A stretch of 64,000 nt of DNA from Pasteuria penetrans (GTDB taxonomy: Bacteria; Bacillota; Bacilli; Thermoactinomycetales; Thermoactinomycetaceae): assembly GCF_900538055.1 (NCBI RefSeq), contig NZ_UZAC03000001.1:248001-312000 (forward strand), in the 5' to 3' direction. The position numbers were made by a program, and so were the translations under genes. Each line of letters starts with the position of its first letter. Within the stretch, counting starts at the first letter, position 1. Below, one piece after another: positions 9,349-19,171 of the stretch. The notes below the pieces were generated by a model. It was not told the DNA's origin. It did no database searches and saw only the letters and a program-made list of their open reading frames with translations.

Positions 9349-9801
9349 CTATCCCTTCTCTGCCACCACATCCAGAACCACCTTTGCTGTATACGCCGGA
9401 TGCAACTTCAGTACCAAATCCTTTCTCCCAATACCGCGAATAGGATCCTTCAAACGAACCACCCTCTTATCGAGTTGGACACCATATTGGGACGCGATGG
9501 CTTCACAGATATGAGCCGCTGTAATAGAACCAAACGTTCTCCCCTCCCGACCCACTCGCAAGGTCACTTCCACTTTAGAACCATCGAGTTGCTTTGCCAA
9601 ACGCTCGGCCTGGGAAACTTCCTCTTGGGATCTCTCCTCCTCACGCTGCTTCCGCTGACGCAACATGGCCAAATTGGCCCGCGTTGCCTTAGCGGCTAAC
9701 TTGCGAGGCAAAAGAAAATTACGACCATACCCATTCGATACTTCCTTAACCTCTCCTTTTTTCCCCAGACCCCTCACATCATCAAGCAAAATAAGTTGCA
9801 C
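9349..9801 (-). CDS. rplI: Ribosomal protein L9
   Basis: About 150 residues. The N-terminal 23S-binding domain has LILLDDVRGLGKKGEVKEVS, then the conserved GYGRNFLLPRKLA. A long charged helix and the C-terminal domain (KVEVTLRVGREGRTFGSIT) follow. The open frame starts at a GTG at 9813, but the GTG at 9801 gives the family start MQLILLDD and sits 11 nt after GAGGGAG. It lies between gdpP and dnaB. Confidence 0.95.
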   Translation of the reverse strand: MQLILLDDVRGLGKKGEVKEVSNGYGRNFLLPRKLAAKATRANLAMLRQRKQREEERSQEEVSQAERLAKQLDGSKVEVTLRVGREGRTFGSITAAHICEAIASQYGVQLDKRVVRLKDPIRGIGRKDLVLKLHPAYTAKVVLDVVAEKG

Positions 9802-9840
9802 CGGCAACCACACTCCCTCTTCTTCCCTAATTCCATAGAC

Positions 9841-11805
9841 TCACGATTGCTCTCCCTGCAAACAAAGAAGCAACCGTTGATGGGCCTCCTCTAATGAAAC
9901 ATCCTCCAACTGACAAGCAGCATGGGTAAGATGACCACCACCCCCCATCCCCTCCATAAACAATTGTACATTGTAACGCCCCGACGAACGGGCACTAATG
10001 GACACCACACCATCCATACGTCGCGCAATAGCAAAAGAGGCCTCAACGCCATGCATGGACAAAAGCGTATCCGCTACCTGGGCAATCACCACCTGATCCC
10101 CAAAAAAGTCCTCGGGTGCCACCGCAATAGCCAAATCTTTATGCAAAAAATAGGCCCGCCGAACCAGGGCAGTTCGTTGTATATAACGATCCCAATCTTC
10201 CTCCAAAAAACTTTGTACAAGCGCCAAATCAGCACCATAGCGGCGCAAAAAAGAAGCCGCATCAAAGGTACGGGCACCGGTACGAACAGAAAAATGGCGC
10301 GTGTCCATAACAATACCTGCCAACAAAGCCGTGGCCTCCAAGGGATCCAGGGACAATCGGGTGTTTTGGTACTGCAACAACTCCGCCACAAGCTCACATG
10401 TGGAAGAAGCAGAGGGCTCGAGATAAACAAGTACGGGATCGCATACAAACTCCTCTCCCCGCCGATGATGATCAATCACCACAACCCTTTTCGCTGCAGC
10501 CAATACCTCCGGTTCCTGTGATAGACTGGGAAGATGAGTATCTACCAACAGTACCAAGGTATCCTCTTCCTGTGCCCAGATTCTGGCCTGATTTGCGCCA
10601 ACAAAGCGCTTAGACAGAACCTCGTGGTCATCAATCATCCCCTGAAGACGATGAACCGCTGGTGAGGAGGAATCGGATATAATGTGGGCCTTACGACCGT
10701 GTAACTCGGCCAGTCGTGACACCCCTAGGCAAGCCCCCAATGAATCTAGGTCCGGCTGTACATGGCCCATCACAAGGACACGCTGGCTTTTACAGACAAG
10801 ATGAGCCAAACTGCGCGCAACCGTACGCGCACGTACACGCGTTCGCTTTTCGACCGCGTTACTCTGGCCACCATAAAAACGCATCTTTTCTCCCACTTGA
10901 ACGGCCACCTGGTCCCCTCCACGTACCAAGGCCATATCCAGAGCCTCCCTGGCATGACGGGAACGCTCCGACAATGTCTTCCCCATGCTGGCAATCCCAA
11001 GGCTCAGCGTAATGGGAACTCGACAGGAACGGGTCAAATCACGTATCTGATCAAGAATATGGAAACGGGAAGCCATCAACCGCTGCATGGAACGCTGCCG
11101 GAGGACAAAGAACATGTGATCGGTATCGATACTCTTGATCACTACATCATTTTCCTCCGCCCATTGGGAAACAGAACCCAAGACGCTGGTAAGCAAAAGG
11201 GCACTCTCCTGATCCGGAAGCGTCTGCTTCGCCTCATCACAATTATCAATGTGAAGCAGGCCCAACGCCACCCTCTCATCACGATAACGCTGCTTCAACC
11301 TCTCTAGGTGGGTATGGTCGCGTACCAACAGGATTCGGCGATCGATATCGTTTTCCACCTGGAACAAACGATCACCACGCCGAAGCAACATACGACGCTC
11401 ATCCCCCCGCCAATTGGGAAATAGATCCGTAATGGGCTTACCCAACCAAACGCCCGTTTTTGGGGGATGGGATTCCTTCACCCTATCCAATTGATGGAGG
11501 AAGGAATTGTGCCAAATGATCTTCCTATCCTCATTGTACAACAAAACACCCACCGGCAAATGGTCTAGGGCATAACAAGCTGATTCACGTACTTTTTCGC
11601 CCAACGATAGTATGTACTGGAACTGCGATCGCTCGAAGACACGATCCAAAATATATTGCACAACCGCCAAGGCACACAACATGCACCCAATGAACACAAC
11701 AACCCCGATCCGTTCCGATAGAAAAAAAAGGAAAAGGGAGGATAACAAGCCGGCCATTGCCAACATCCGATACCCCGGCCAACGCTTCCCCACCCATCTC
11801 GGCAT
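9841..11805 (-). CDS. gdpP: Cyclic-di-AMP phosphodiesterase GdpP
   Basis: About 654 residues. Two N-terminal membrane helices (MLAMAGLLSSLFLFF; GVVVFIGCMLCALAVV) are followed by a PAS-like segment and a degenerate GGDEF domain (ALVRGGDQVAV). The C-terminal DHH/DHHA1 phosphodiesterase has VQPDLDSLGACLG, VDTH, VIDHHRRG and GGGGHLTHAA. It hydrolyses c-di-AMP at the membrane, affecting wall and potassium homeostasis. The frame opens at a TTG at 11871, but the ATG at 11805 (MPRWVGKRW), 9 nt after GGGGAG, is the better start. A TGGTACAAT -10-like sequence lies just upstream, so it may have its own promoter. Confidence 0.93.
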   Translation of the reverse strand: MPRWVGKRWPGYRMLAMAGLLSSLFLFFLSERIGVVVFIGCMLCALAVVQYILDRVFERSQFQYILSLGEKVRESACYALDHLPVGVLLYNEDRKIIWHNSFLHQLDRVKESHPPKTGVWLGKPITDLFPNWRGDERRMLLRRGDRLFQVENDIDRRILLVRDHTHLERLKQRYRDERVALGLLHIDNCDEAKQTLPDQESALLLTSVLGSVSQWAEENDVVIKSIDTDHMFFVLRQRSMQRLMASRFHILDQIRDLTRSCRVPITLSLGIASMGKTLSERSRHAREALDMALVRGGDQVAVQVGEKMRFYGGQSNAVEKRTRVRARTVARSLAHLVCKSQRVLVMGHVQPDLDSLGACLGVSRLAELHGRKAHIISDSSSPAVHRLQGMIDDHEVLSKRFVGANQARIWAQEEDTLVLLVDTHLPSLSQEPEVLAAAKRVVVIDHHRRGEEFVCDPVLVYLEPSASSTCELVAELLQYQNTRLSLDPLEATALLAGIVMDTRHFSVRTGARTFDAASFLRRYGADLALVQSFLEEDWDRYIQRTALVRRAYFLHKDLAIAVAPEDFFGDQVVIAQVADTLLSMHGVEASFAIARRMDGVVSISARSSGRYNVQLFMEGMGGGGHLTHAACQLEDVSLEEAHQRLLLCLQGEQS

Positions 11806-11931
11806 ACCGCGCATCTCCCCAGGGTTTTCACGATACATTCCACTAGCATTAGAAACCCTATTGTACCACAAAAAACGATCCTAAATCCCCCTTTATAACC
11901 TCTGAACACCAGGGGGGAAATTCAAACTGTC

Positions 11932-12879
11932 CTATGTCCTCCACCGATCCCGAATCATCGGCAGTAGGCAATCCATAAAACCCAAGACCGTCATCATGAG
12001 AAGTAAGGACCACCAAAACAAACAGGCAAAAGCAAGGGGCACGATCACCAACCAACGAAACGCACCCGGATACCATCCCCTCTTCATCCCATAAAAGAGA
12101 CCCTGGGATAAAAAGGAAAAGCCTTGCACGACAATCAGCGGAAGGAAAATTTGAATAAACCCTAGAAATAAATCCTTCTCCCCCAACGCCAGAATCGCTG
12201 CCGGGACAATCGTACCAGCCACTACAAAGGAACGCGGTAGCACCCACGTTCGAAAGGGCGGCAGAGGTTTACTCACACCACCAAGCCTTTGGGACCAACG
12301 GGTGGCCACATGATAATTGATAAGAACGACGAGAGACAAAAAAAGAACAACGAAACCGGGAACCCAGAGATGGGCCTGTTGCATGGCTTTCTGAAGAGAT
12401 TCGTTCACGAAACGAGCAAACTGTTGGGGATCATCTACTCCCAATAGCCTTCCCCAACCTTCAGGGAACTGGAAAAGAGAGGGGGATAACAACCCCTTCC
12501 AAAAATCGATGAACCATGTTGCCTGACTTGCCCAAACAAAAAAGAGCACACACCCCAGACAAGCGATCCCACAACTCACCAAGAGTACGTCCATAGAACG
12601 ATAACGGGGAGACAAGTATAATTTGCCCATGATGATACCCAACATCCATAGAAACAGGAAAAAAGGAAAGAGAGGAAGGAAAAAAAGAATGCAAGGAACA
12701 CTAAGCAAAAACAGACCCGCCAGGGTCCTTCCCCACGACGCGCGGAGGGACAACATCAACATAGGGAGGGGAATGAAAAAGACAAAGACAGAGAAAAAAC
12801 AAGAAAAAATAGCCACAATAAATGCCAGGAAAACCCATGGGGAAGAACTAGACAACCCCTTTTTCTGTTCCGATCCCAA
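11932..12879 (-). CDS. yybS: YybS-type membrane protein (DUF2232)
   Basis: 315 residues, nearly all hydrophobic, with about eight predicted membrane helices. It sits between rpsR and gdpP, where YybS/DUF2232 lies in Bacillales. C-terminal features include FIQIFLPLIVVQGFSFLSQGLF, typical of this family. Molecular role is not established; an S-component-like transport role has been proposed for the family. The start is a TTG preceded by a strong GGGGGAGGGGAAAGG region. Confidence 0.8.
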   Translation of the reverse strand: MGSEQKKGLSSSSPWVFLAFIVAIFSCFFSVFVFFIPLPMLMLSLRASWGRTLAGLFLLSVPCILFFLPLFPFFLFLWMLGIIMGKLYLSPRYRSMDVLLVSCGIACLGCVLFFVWASQATWFIDFWKGLLSPSLFQFPEGWGRLLGVDDPQQFARFVNESLQKAMQQAHLWVPGFVVLFLSLVVLINYHVATRWSQRLGGVSKPLPPFRTWVLPRSFVVAGTIVPAAILALGEKDLFLGFIQIFLPLIVVQGFSFLSQGLFYGMKRGWYPGAFRWLVIVPLAFACLFWWSLLLMMTVLGFMDCLLPMIRDRWRT

Positions 12880-13024
12880 TACCCTTTCCCCTCCCCCACC
12901 AACTCATCCCCTTCAGCCCACAACCTCCATGGAGGAAAACGTAAAGAACAGAGGCGCAACGTAGCATCCACGAAGCCCCCCTGCCGAAATCCAACATACA
13001 TCTCATTCAATCCGTAGTATACAT

Positions 13025-13258
13025 TCAATCCGTAGTATAAGGAAGTAAAGCCATTTGCCGCGCCCGCTTAATGGCACAGGTGAGCCTACGCTGATACTTG
13101 GCACAGGTACCCGTAACACGGCGTGGCAAAACCTTACCACGGTCACTGATGAACTTACTCAACAAACCAACATCCTTGTAGTCAATCACTTCAATCTTGT
13201 TGGCAGTAAAATAGCAAACCTTACGCCGTTTATGACTCCTTCGCCTCGCTGCTGCCAT
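13025..13258 (-). CDS. rpsR: Ribosomal protein S18
   Basis: 77 residues: [60 protein letters not shown] and [10 protein letters not shown] are the conserved S18 segments. The start is either the ATG of MAAARRRS (13258), with AAGGAG just before it, or the ATG four codons earlier. It follows ssb closely. Confidence 0.96.
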   Translation of the reverse strand: MAAARRRSHKRRKVCYFTANKIEVIDYKDVGLLSKFISDRGKVLPRRVTGTCAKYQRRLTCAIKRARQMALLPYTTD

Positions 13259-13292
13259 TTTCTCCTTCATCCCCCCTACTGGTTACACAAAT

Positions 13293-14469
13293 TTAGAAGG
13301 GCAGGTCATCATCCGAAATTGTCACAGGCTTTCCCTCTTCGCTAAAAGGATCCTGACCTGGCGACGATGCAACTGCCGCTGATTCCTGCGTCGCCTGTAC
13401 GCCTTCTGACCCCTGCCGCCGCTCGTCATCCCCACCCATTGAACGCTGGGATCGGGTATCCAAAAAGCGAACATCATCGGCCACCACATCGGTGGTGTAT
13501 ACGGTTCTTCCATCCTTCTCATATTTCCCTGTCTGAATTCTTCCCTCAACTGCTACCAACGATCCCTTCTTCAGGTGGAATCAAGCCCAATCCATCCCCG
13601 CTATGGGAACTGATTGTCTCTTCCCAGAACCGTACAGATACCTTTCAGCATATACGGCTCGCCAGTCATCACCGCAAGGGCCGCAAAATATGGACCTGCG
13701 AAAAAAGGGGAAAACGATCCCTTGCCCCCTATAGGCCTCACGCCCAACGGACAAAGACACCCCCCGATGACCTGTTCCCCTTTGCCTCGTTCGCGGCTTT
13801 CCCGCGCTCTGACTACTATGGGAACTCCGTTGTCCTATCCCAACGATCCAAAATCAATCATCGTGACGTAGACAATCCCTGCGTTGCCTCAACTTGCCCT
13901 TCACAAACCCCTTAGGCCCCCCATTCATTCCTTTTCTTGGATCTTCATCCAATTGGCCAAATCCTCCATCATCCTACGCGGGATGTACCCACAGAGCCAA
14001 CTACCTAAACACCGTGGGGGAATTTGCCTACCCACCGCCTCCCAGGGTAGGGGTTGTGCGAACCACCTCGGAATTAGGGTTCAAGCAATTCAGCCTTGGC
14101 CTTAGGATCTAGCAACACCTGCCGAGGTCGATGTTCTATAGGGCGGACCACATCGCACAAGACATTCTCCTTTGTAAAAAGGAATCACCATGCTATGGTC
14201 CCCGCCAGGTTTCCCTGGCACAGGTAAGGTGAGCGTTGTGTCCATGGGACAACAAGATGAGACCTGCACAGGCGCACGTAGTTTGCACATGATTCTGCCA
14301 AGCCACGCCAAGCGGTTACGGAAATGAAATCAGCTTCCCTTTCCCCTTGTGCGTTAGTATAACGTCGATCGACAGCCACTGTGAAACGTACCACCGCTAT
14401 ATCCGTAGCGGTCCTACGAAGTTCGAGATCGCGCGTGACTCGCCCTATGAGAACTACGCGATTCAACAC
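13293..14469 (-). CDS. ssb: Single-stranded DNA-binding protein, split by a group II intron
   Basis: Exon 1 (14469-14278, 64 codons) starts at GTG after GGGAGGGG and encodes MLNRVVLIGRVTRDLELRRT through AWRGLAESCANY. Exon 2 (13574-13293) encodes LKKGSLVAVEGRIQTGKYEK through the acidic tail ending DDDLPF. Joining TAC at 14278 to CTG at 13574 gives ESCANYLKKGSLVAVEGR, the conserved OB-fold sequence with no residue lost or gained, and a 157-residue protein of normal size. Unspliced translation would run into the intron and stop (at 14185). Ssb protects single strands and recruits repair and replication proteins through the DDDLPF tail, so splicing must work. It lies between rpsF and rpsR as in Bacillus. 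Confidence 0.93.
13575..14277 (-). mobile_element. ORF-less group II intron in ssb
   Basis: 703 nt on the coding strand. The 5' end is GTGCGCC, the group II consensus, directly after codon TAC. Near the 3' end, GAGCCGTATATGCTGAAAGG and TATCTGTACGGTTC form a domain V hairpin (about 13659-13625), followed by a domain VI-like segment; the intron ends in AC before CTG. There is no reverse transcriptase or maturase frame inside. It must self-splice or use a maturase encoded elsewhere. It is different in sequence from the other intron copies in the window, which start GTGTGTC. Confidence 0.9.
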
Positions 14470-14505
14470 GGTCTGAAACCCCTCCCTACGGTCCATGAAA
14501 CTCGT

Positions 14506-14832
14506 CTATTTCTCCACCTTGATGGTTAGATGACGCAAAACGTTCTCCTTACTAATGGACAGGTAACGATTCAATTCACGAACTGTCTCCCCATCACCAT
14601 AAAACCTACACAAGTAATAAGCACCCTCACGAAACTTGTGAATGGCGTAGGCAAAACGACGCTTCCCCACAAGGGATAGATCTACAATCTTCCCACCATG
14701 GCCCGTAATCGCAGCAGAAATCCTCGTCCTTATCTCTTCGACATCCGATTCCTTCAGGTCGGGTCGGAGAATGAACATGGTTTCGTATTCCACCTGGGTA
14801 TCCCTTTGATTTGCCACACTTGTCTCACCCAA
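14506..14832 (-). CDS. rpsF: Ribosomal protein S6
   Basis: 108 residues. YETMFILRPDLKESDVEEI, GGKIVDLSLVGKRRFAYAIH and GAYYLCRFYGDGETVRELNR are characteristic of S6. The start appears to be TTG (MGETSVANQ), 8 nt after a GGGGTG ribosome site; the N-terminus is about a dozen residues longer than in Bacillus. It is first in the block; ssb starts 36 nt later. Confidence 0.95.
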   Translation of the reverse strand: MGETSVANQRDTQVEYETMFILRPDLKESDVEEIRTRISAAITGHGGKIVDLSLVGKRRFAYAIHKFREGAYYLCRFYGDGETVRELNRYLSISKENVLRHLTIKVEK

Positions 14833-16110
14833 TCATCTTCACCCCTTTGCAACCATAATCCCCCATACCACCCATAAAATTTTTTTCCAGAAAACGGGAC
14901 ACACGACCACCTAGTACCCCAAAATGCACAGAGTAGGAACATTGTAACACAACGGGCACGAGACAACAAGTTTGTCCCACCCTGGTTATACTAAAATTAT
15001 ATTATACTATATTTTTTATACAACATACAATTTGTAAAAGAAATTCCCACACCATCCCGCACCACACACTGCTCCTGTTGGGTTGCGTCCTCCCAAATTC
15101 ACAGATTAGGGAGATTTAGGATAAGGGGAATTTTATGAGGAACAAGCGCTTGTACTATCGAAATATTTTGAACATAATCTAGTGCAAAATCCGGAAGGTA
15201 AAAATGTAATAAATTATGGATAAGGGGGATGATATTTTTGTTTTTTATGAGGGATTGGGGTCGTCATTTTCTATCGGGGATAAGTTTCGTTTCGCTGGTT
15301 ACGACATCCTTAAACTCCTCCTCATACCCTGGCTTATGAAAGTAAGGGGGAAGGGGTTGTTTTCAAAAACGCAAATCAAGATTTCGTTGGGGGGAATCCC
15401 ATAAGCATAAGGCAATAAACCCTTCCCGCGAAGAGTTTACCGATCAGATACCCAACTGATTGGTATTCGATCGGATTGATCTGTCTAGGGGTATTGTTGA
15501 AAACCCTCATCAGGAATTTCAAGCATATGTTCATCCATTGGGGAGGAACCTACGAATCAGCGACAGACCTACCTATGCCGCCCGAATTGGGGTTGATGAT
15601 GCTGCGCCCCAATCTGTTCCAAGTAGGGTTAGGGGAGCATGGGGTGTAAGGAAGACTTGCGACTGGGTTTGTGATTGAATAAACGCTATTACTATATGGG
15701 CTCGTGTCCAAGAAAGTTCCCACGATCTTCAGGGTCGAAAGTAAGGGGTGATTCCAGAAATTAGCATATGTTGGGCATGAAATTATACAAAATAAATTAT
15801 CTAGTAGACTCGGCATCCCAATCGAGACCCGCATAGAACCAGACTCAACACTCATGCCTTATCCGGCTCTTCCCACCCCACATAAATCAACAACGCACAA
15901 CGTATGTCCACTAGGATGATTGTGTTGACTGCAGGACCGGTGTGATCCTCGTTTTGCATGAGCCCAGTCAGGTGAGCTGGTCCCTTTGCTCCACTCCCAT
16001 TACGGGGCTTCATGACTACTACGAACCAGTCCGCCCCTGTGTGCAGAGCTCCTCGATATCTCCCAAATTTTACGATCTAGCAATGATCAGCCGTTAGACG
16101 TCTGGGGTCT
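14833..16110. other. No recognisable gene; inverted intron fragment
   Basis: AT-rich and without a convincing gene. A 62-codon plus frame at 15216-15404 has a weak ribosome site and no known motif. About 15950-16035 resembles an internal part of the intron at 40988-41665, in minus orientation. Confidence 0.4.
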
Positions 16111-16203
16111 GAAGATTGGGATGGGATGAGAAGAGCCGGATGATGCGAGAGTATCACGTCCGGATCTGTGAGGGACTCGGCTGAAATGCCGGGTCTACTC
16201 GAC
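16111..16203 (+). mobile_element. Group II intron 3' fragment
   Basis: From GGGTCTGAAGATTGGG to CTACTCGAC the sequence is nearly identical to the 3' end of the intron at 40988-41665. Domain V (GAGCCGGATGATGCG, loop, CACGTCCGGATC) and domain VI are intact, but the 5' part is missing or inverted just upstream. Confidence 0.8.
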
Positions 16204-16233
16204 GACAATAGATACTTTATCTATTCCCTGTGG

Positions 16234-16259
16234 GTTGCATCCCTGATTGGGGATGCAAC
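16234..16259. repeat. Hairpin GTTGCATCCC/GGGATGCAAC
   Basis: Perfect 10-bp inverted repeat with a 6-nt loop. It shares TTGCATCCC with the terminal repeats of the IS at 30449-31826 and with palindromes at 25231 and 32488. It follows the stop of the CPBP protease gene, so it may also act as a transcript end. Confidence 0.6.
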
Positions 16260-16271
16260 TGAATATTATAA

Positions 16272-16982
16272 TCATTGCAAAGAAACTATGAAATTATTGT
16301 GCATATGAAATCCTATAGACAACCATATAGAATAACGACGTGCAATCCATCCAAGTAATAGTGAATCTAAAAAAATAATGAGAAGACCATACCAATCATA
16401 CTGTGGGTGTACCAGAGTAAACAAAATACTGGTAATCCAAATACCCACACGTGGTTGGAGAGCACCCCGAAAGAACAACTCTTCTCCAATCGACGGTGCC
16501 ATTATTATTGCCATACGGGCCGGCCAATCCAACGGTGGAGGCGGGGGATCACTAGATTCAGATAAGGATAAATATAAAAATAAAAATTTATATATAATAT
16601 TCGATTTTATAAAATCATACCCTATATTAGAAATCCAGGCCCACCCCAAATCTATCACTGTGGGTTTCCTGTCCAGTCCTAATCGAACTAGCATTTCCTT
16701 CCAGTTACGAGTAACACCACCACCTATAGCAAATGCAACAATCAATATGTCTTCACAATGTATAAGTAATACAGCCCAACCATCCGCCATCCAATTGAAA
16801 TGTTCGTATGCGATATTGGGACGGAAAGACTTCGAGAATATAAAACCAATGAAACAGGAGAACATCCACCATACCAATATGCGATGAAGGTATCGTCGGG
16901 GATCAAGTCGTAATTTGGATAAGATGTACAATCGAAACGCGGGCCACACAAAAAATATACCTAATGATGAGTACAGAATCAT
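16272..16982 (-). CDS. CPBP-family intramembrane protease (Abi/CAAX-like)
   Basis: 236 residues with about six membrane helices. The motifs of the family are visible in the C-terminal half: GEELFFRG (EExxxR), FTLVHPQYDW (FxxxH) and IGFHMHNNF (third metal/active-site motif). Members are membrane metal-independent glutamic proteases used in prenyl-protein processing, bacteriocin self-immunity or regulated proteolysis. A small membrane peptide gene ends 57 nt upstream on the same strand, so the two are probably co-transcribed. Substrate unknown; a bacteriocin-immunity type pairing is one possibility. Confidence 0.8.
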   Translation of the reverse strand: MILYSSLGIFFVWPAFRLYILSKLRLDPRRYLHRILVWWMFSCFIGFIFSKSFRPNIAYEHFNWMADGWAVLLIHCEDILIVAFAIGGGVTRNWKEMLVRLGLDRKPTVIDLGWAWISNIGYDFIKSNIIYKFLFLYLSLSESSDPPPPPLDWPARMAIIMAPSIGEELFFRGALQPRVGIWITSILFTLVHPQYDWYGLLIIFLDSLLLGWIARRYSIWLSIGFHMHNNFIVSLQ

Positions 16983-17039
16983 GAGACCACAGAGGGAAAT
17001 CTGCTCTAATATTGATAAATAGAAAAAATGTGCAGGTGA

Positions 17040-17282
17040 TTACCATTTCTCAACAACAGGTATAAACTTGTTGAATACATGGTCTACCGCCCAAACGCCA
17101 TACAGTACTGCTAAGAAAGCGTCCACTATCCTACCCCAGCCTTGAAGTAATTCCTTGCGAGAACTATCTTTCAACACCACTGTATGCTGATAGTAAACAT
17201 GATCAAATCTTACAACAAGTAAAACAAGTAACACCCTAAGCAACATTTTTCCTAAAAAAACCATTGTAACATGCTGAGACAT
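17040..17282 (-). CDS. Small membrane peptide, unknown
   Basis: 80 residues starting MSQHVTMVFLGKMLLRVLLV. The ATG at 17282 is chosen over longer starts because GGGGGGAGG lies 7 nt before it; upstream frame extensions run into intron sequence. There is one strong N-terminal membrane helix (residues 7-25) and a second amphipathic or hydrophobic helix near residues 50-70 (GRIVDAFLAVLYGVWAVDHV). No cysteine pair or double-glycine leader is seen. It is followed by the CPBP protease. It could be a bacteriocin-like peptide, a substrate of the protease or a small membrane regulator; none is shown. Confidence 0.6.
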   Translation of the reverse strand: MSQHVTMVFLGKMLLRVLLVLLVVRFDHVYYQHTVVLKDSSRKELLQGWGRIVDAFLAVLYGVWAVDHVFNKFIPVVEKW

Positions 17283-17440
17283 TATCAAACCTCCCCCCCT
17301 TCTGCATAGTTCTTCCAAATTTAATCCCTTTTCAACCTCGGACCAGGTCTCTAGACCCCCCAAAATAGAAAATGGTAAAAAAACACAATGGTCCTCAGCC
17401 CTGGTATCGAGTAGGACTGGCATCTCAGCCAATCCCCTTA

Positions 17441-17930
17441 CGCCGAGTAGGGCTAGCATTTCAGCTAACCCTCTCATAAAACCACACGTAACTACTACCG
17501 CATCATGCGATTCTTATTTTCCCGTAGGATTTTGCCCATTCAGAACCCCAGTCTGGTGTCACGTTCTCCGTACCTTCCTCTGCTGTGTCCTACCGAGTTT
17601 CAATCCGATATTGCCCGGTCCAACTTACGATCATCTCCTTATCTCAAATTGTGCACTCAGTTAGACCCGTCGGATCTCGGTCTAACCCACGATCACCCCT
17701 TTATTTCAAATTGTGCGTTGACTGGTCCAGGCGAACCCTTCAACCCCTCCGCTCCACCCTCATTACAATGTTTCCATCAGCTACTATGGACTGATTCGAC
17801 TTCGTGCACGATGTTCTTCGGTTATCTTTGGCTTTTTCATTACGCCTGGCCGTTGTCAGGTGTCCGTACGACGGATCCCCAGGTTTCGTATAAACGCCTA
17901 GAAAGAACCAATTACGACCCTCATCGCCTG
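17441..17930 (-). mobile_element. 5'-truncated group II intron
   Basis: On the minus strand about 490 nt closely match the 3' two thirds of the intron at 60756-61519, including the run up to GTTCTGAATGGGCAAAATCC. A slightly altered domain V follows (GAATCGCATGATGCGG, TACGTGTGGTTT). Domain VI is followed by a second domain VI-like copy at about 17405-17440. The 5' end with the GTGTG start is absent. Confidence 0.8.
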
Positions 17931-17960
17931 TACAGACTACTCAACACACAGCTCCCCTAA

Positions 17961-18464
17961 TCATAAAGAAATGGTATTCTACATGGATCCCTCACGCTAC
18001 AAAGAGACGCACTAGACCCAAACAACGATATATAAACCGCATAGAGCGGAAACAATCAATGTTGCGAACCCGAAGATAAACGAAAATCACGGGGCCACTA
18101 CCTTTACTTCGATAACAGCTCCACATTTCTAAGAATCCCATACAACTAGAGGGTGGCTAACGACAGAGAGATGAATTTTTATTTAAAAAAGTTGATATAA
18201 CAATCCCGTCCTATGGTTGTCGTAATCGAATATTGAATATTTTATTTAAGAAAGTACCCTGTTTTTTGGATTGTTATGTTCATCCTAATAAAATATATGT
18301 ATATTTTATTTTTATAAATATTATTACTAAATATAAACGTCAATAAAACAAAGTTTTGGGTAATAACACTTACAAATGTGGATGGAGGGGGGCGCACCCC
18401 CCAACTACATGAACGGCCTCCCACTTTGCTTTGGGAACTGCCCCCTCTTCAGAAGACTTTAGGA
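17961..18464. other. AT-rich, no gene seen
   Basis: Low-GC sequence without a supported gene. Short open frames have no ribosome site or motif. Confidence 0.4.
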
Positions 18465-18593
18465 TTACTGGCTATACTCGCCCTTGAAACGATACTTTGT
18501 GGATGAACCATCCGGATTTTTCTTCTCTATCTCACCCTCACAACCGGCGACCCAGAGAGAAACTGCCGCTCCTACAAGAAGTAATGGTACCAA
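18465..18593 (-). CDS. Possible small lipoprotein, irregular start
   Basis: The frame encodes LVPLLLVGAAVSLWVAGCEG and a short polar tail ending KYRFKGEYSQ. WVAGC is a lipobox-like end of a hydrophobic stretch. The only available start is TTG without a ribosome site; a stop lies just upstream in frame. The start overlaps the last codons of the secreted protein gene at 18572-18832, so translation may be coupled, or this may be the remnant of a longer gene. Confidence 0.35.
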   Translation of the reverse strand: MVPLLLVGAAVSLWVAGCEGEIEKKNPDGSSTKYRFKGEYSQ

Positions 18594-18832
18594 TCGCTTA
18601 GAACGTGTTTATGCGTTTTTTCTTCCGGATTCTCTACAGATATACCAGTAAAGGGCTGTTCAGAACCCGACAAAACGTTTTCCTGACGATTTTCCCCTGT
18701 CATAGATCCTATACCGATAGTTTCTTCCACGGCAGACACCGGCCCAACATTTGTTGTAAACGACCCCAGCATAGCAGAAAAACATGCAACAGTGATAACC
18801 GTCTTTCTAATACAGGTACCTTTGCTAAACAT
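18572..18832 (-). CDS. Small secreted protein
   Basis: 86 residues starting MFSKGTCIRKTVITVACFSA. A signal peptide with likely cleavage after VSA is followed by a short acidic, Ser/Thr/Glu-rich mature region (ETIGIGSMTGENRQENVLSG). The ATG at 18832 is preceded by GGTGG at 9 nt. Unrecognised. A possible lipoprotein frame overlaps its 3' end. Confidence 0.5.
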   Translation of the reverse strand: MFSKGTCIRKTVITVACFSAMLGSFTTNVGPVSAVEETIGIGSMTGENRQENVLSGSEQPFTGISVENPEEKTHKHVLSDWYHYFL

Positions 18833-18859
18833 TAAACTCAACCACCCCTCACACACTAG

Positions 18860-19171
18860 TATCTGGACATCCTACCAAGGGACAGGGGACAGGGGACCCG
18901 AGTCAAAAATCTAGTCGGTATCGGTCAAGATCAAATCTTACCTCGCCCCGAAGGAGGAATAAACCATCCGCAAAATTCTAACTTATTGGACAAATTAAAG
19001 TCAATCCTCCTCGCGAATCGCAAAACAAGTAGCTGGTGCCCCACACGGCCCCCGGCTTCCCTCGATGGGTCTTCAGACCTCCTCTTACCATCAGCATCAT
19101 CTATCGGTCGGTTCTGAAGAACCTACCTTCATCTTTTCTGCGCCTAGCTTGGCGCACACCTTCCTCAAGCT
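18860..19171. other. Non-coding, degenerate repeats
   Basis: No gene. About 19090-19165 (CGGTCGGTTCTGAAGAACCT and following) resembles 6450-6510 and, more weakly, 1940-2010, suggesting old copies of one dispersed sequence. Confidence 0.35.

Noticed and set aside
17505-17960. 151-codon plus frame
   Set aside because: It is the antisense of a group II intron fragment.
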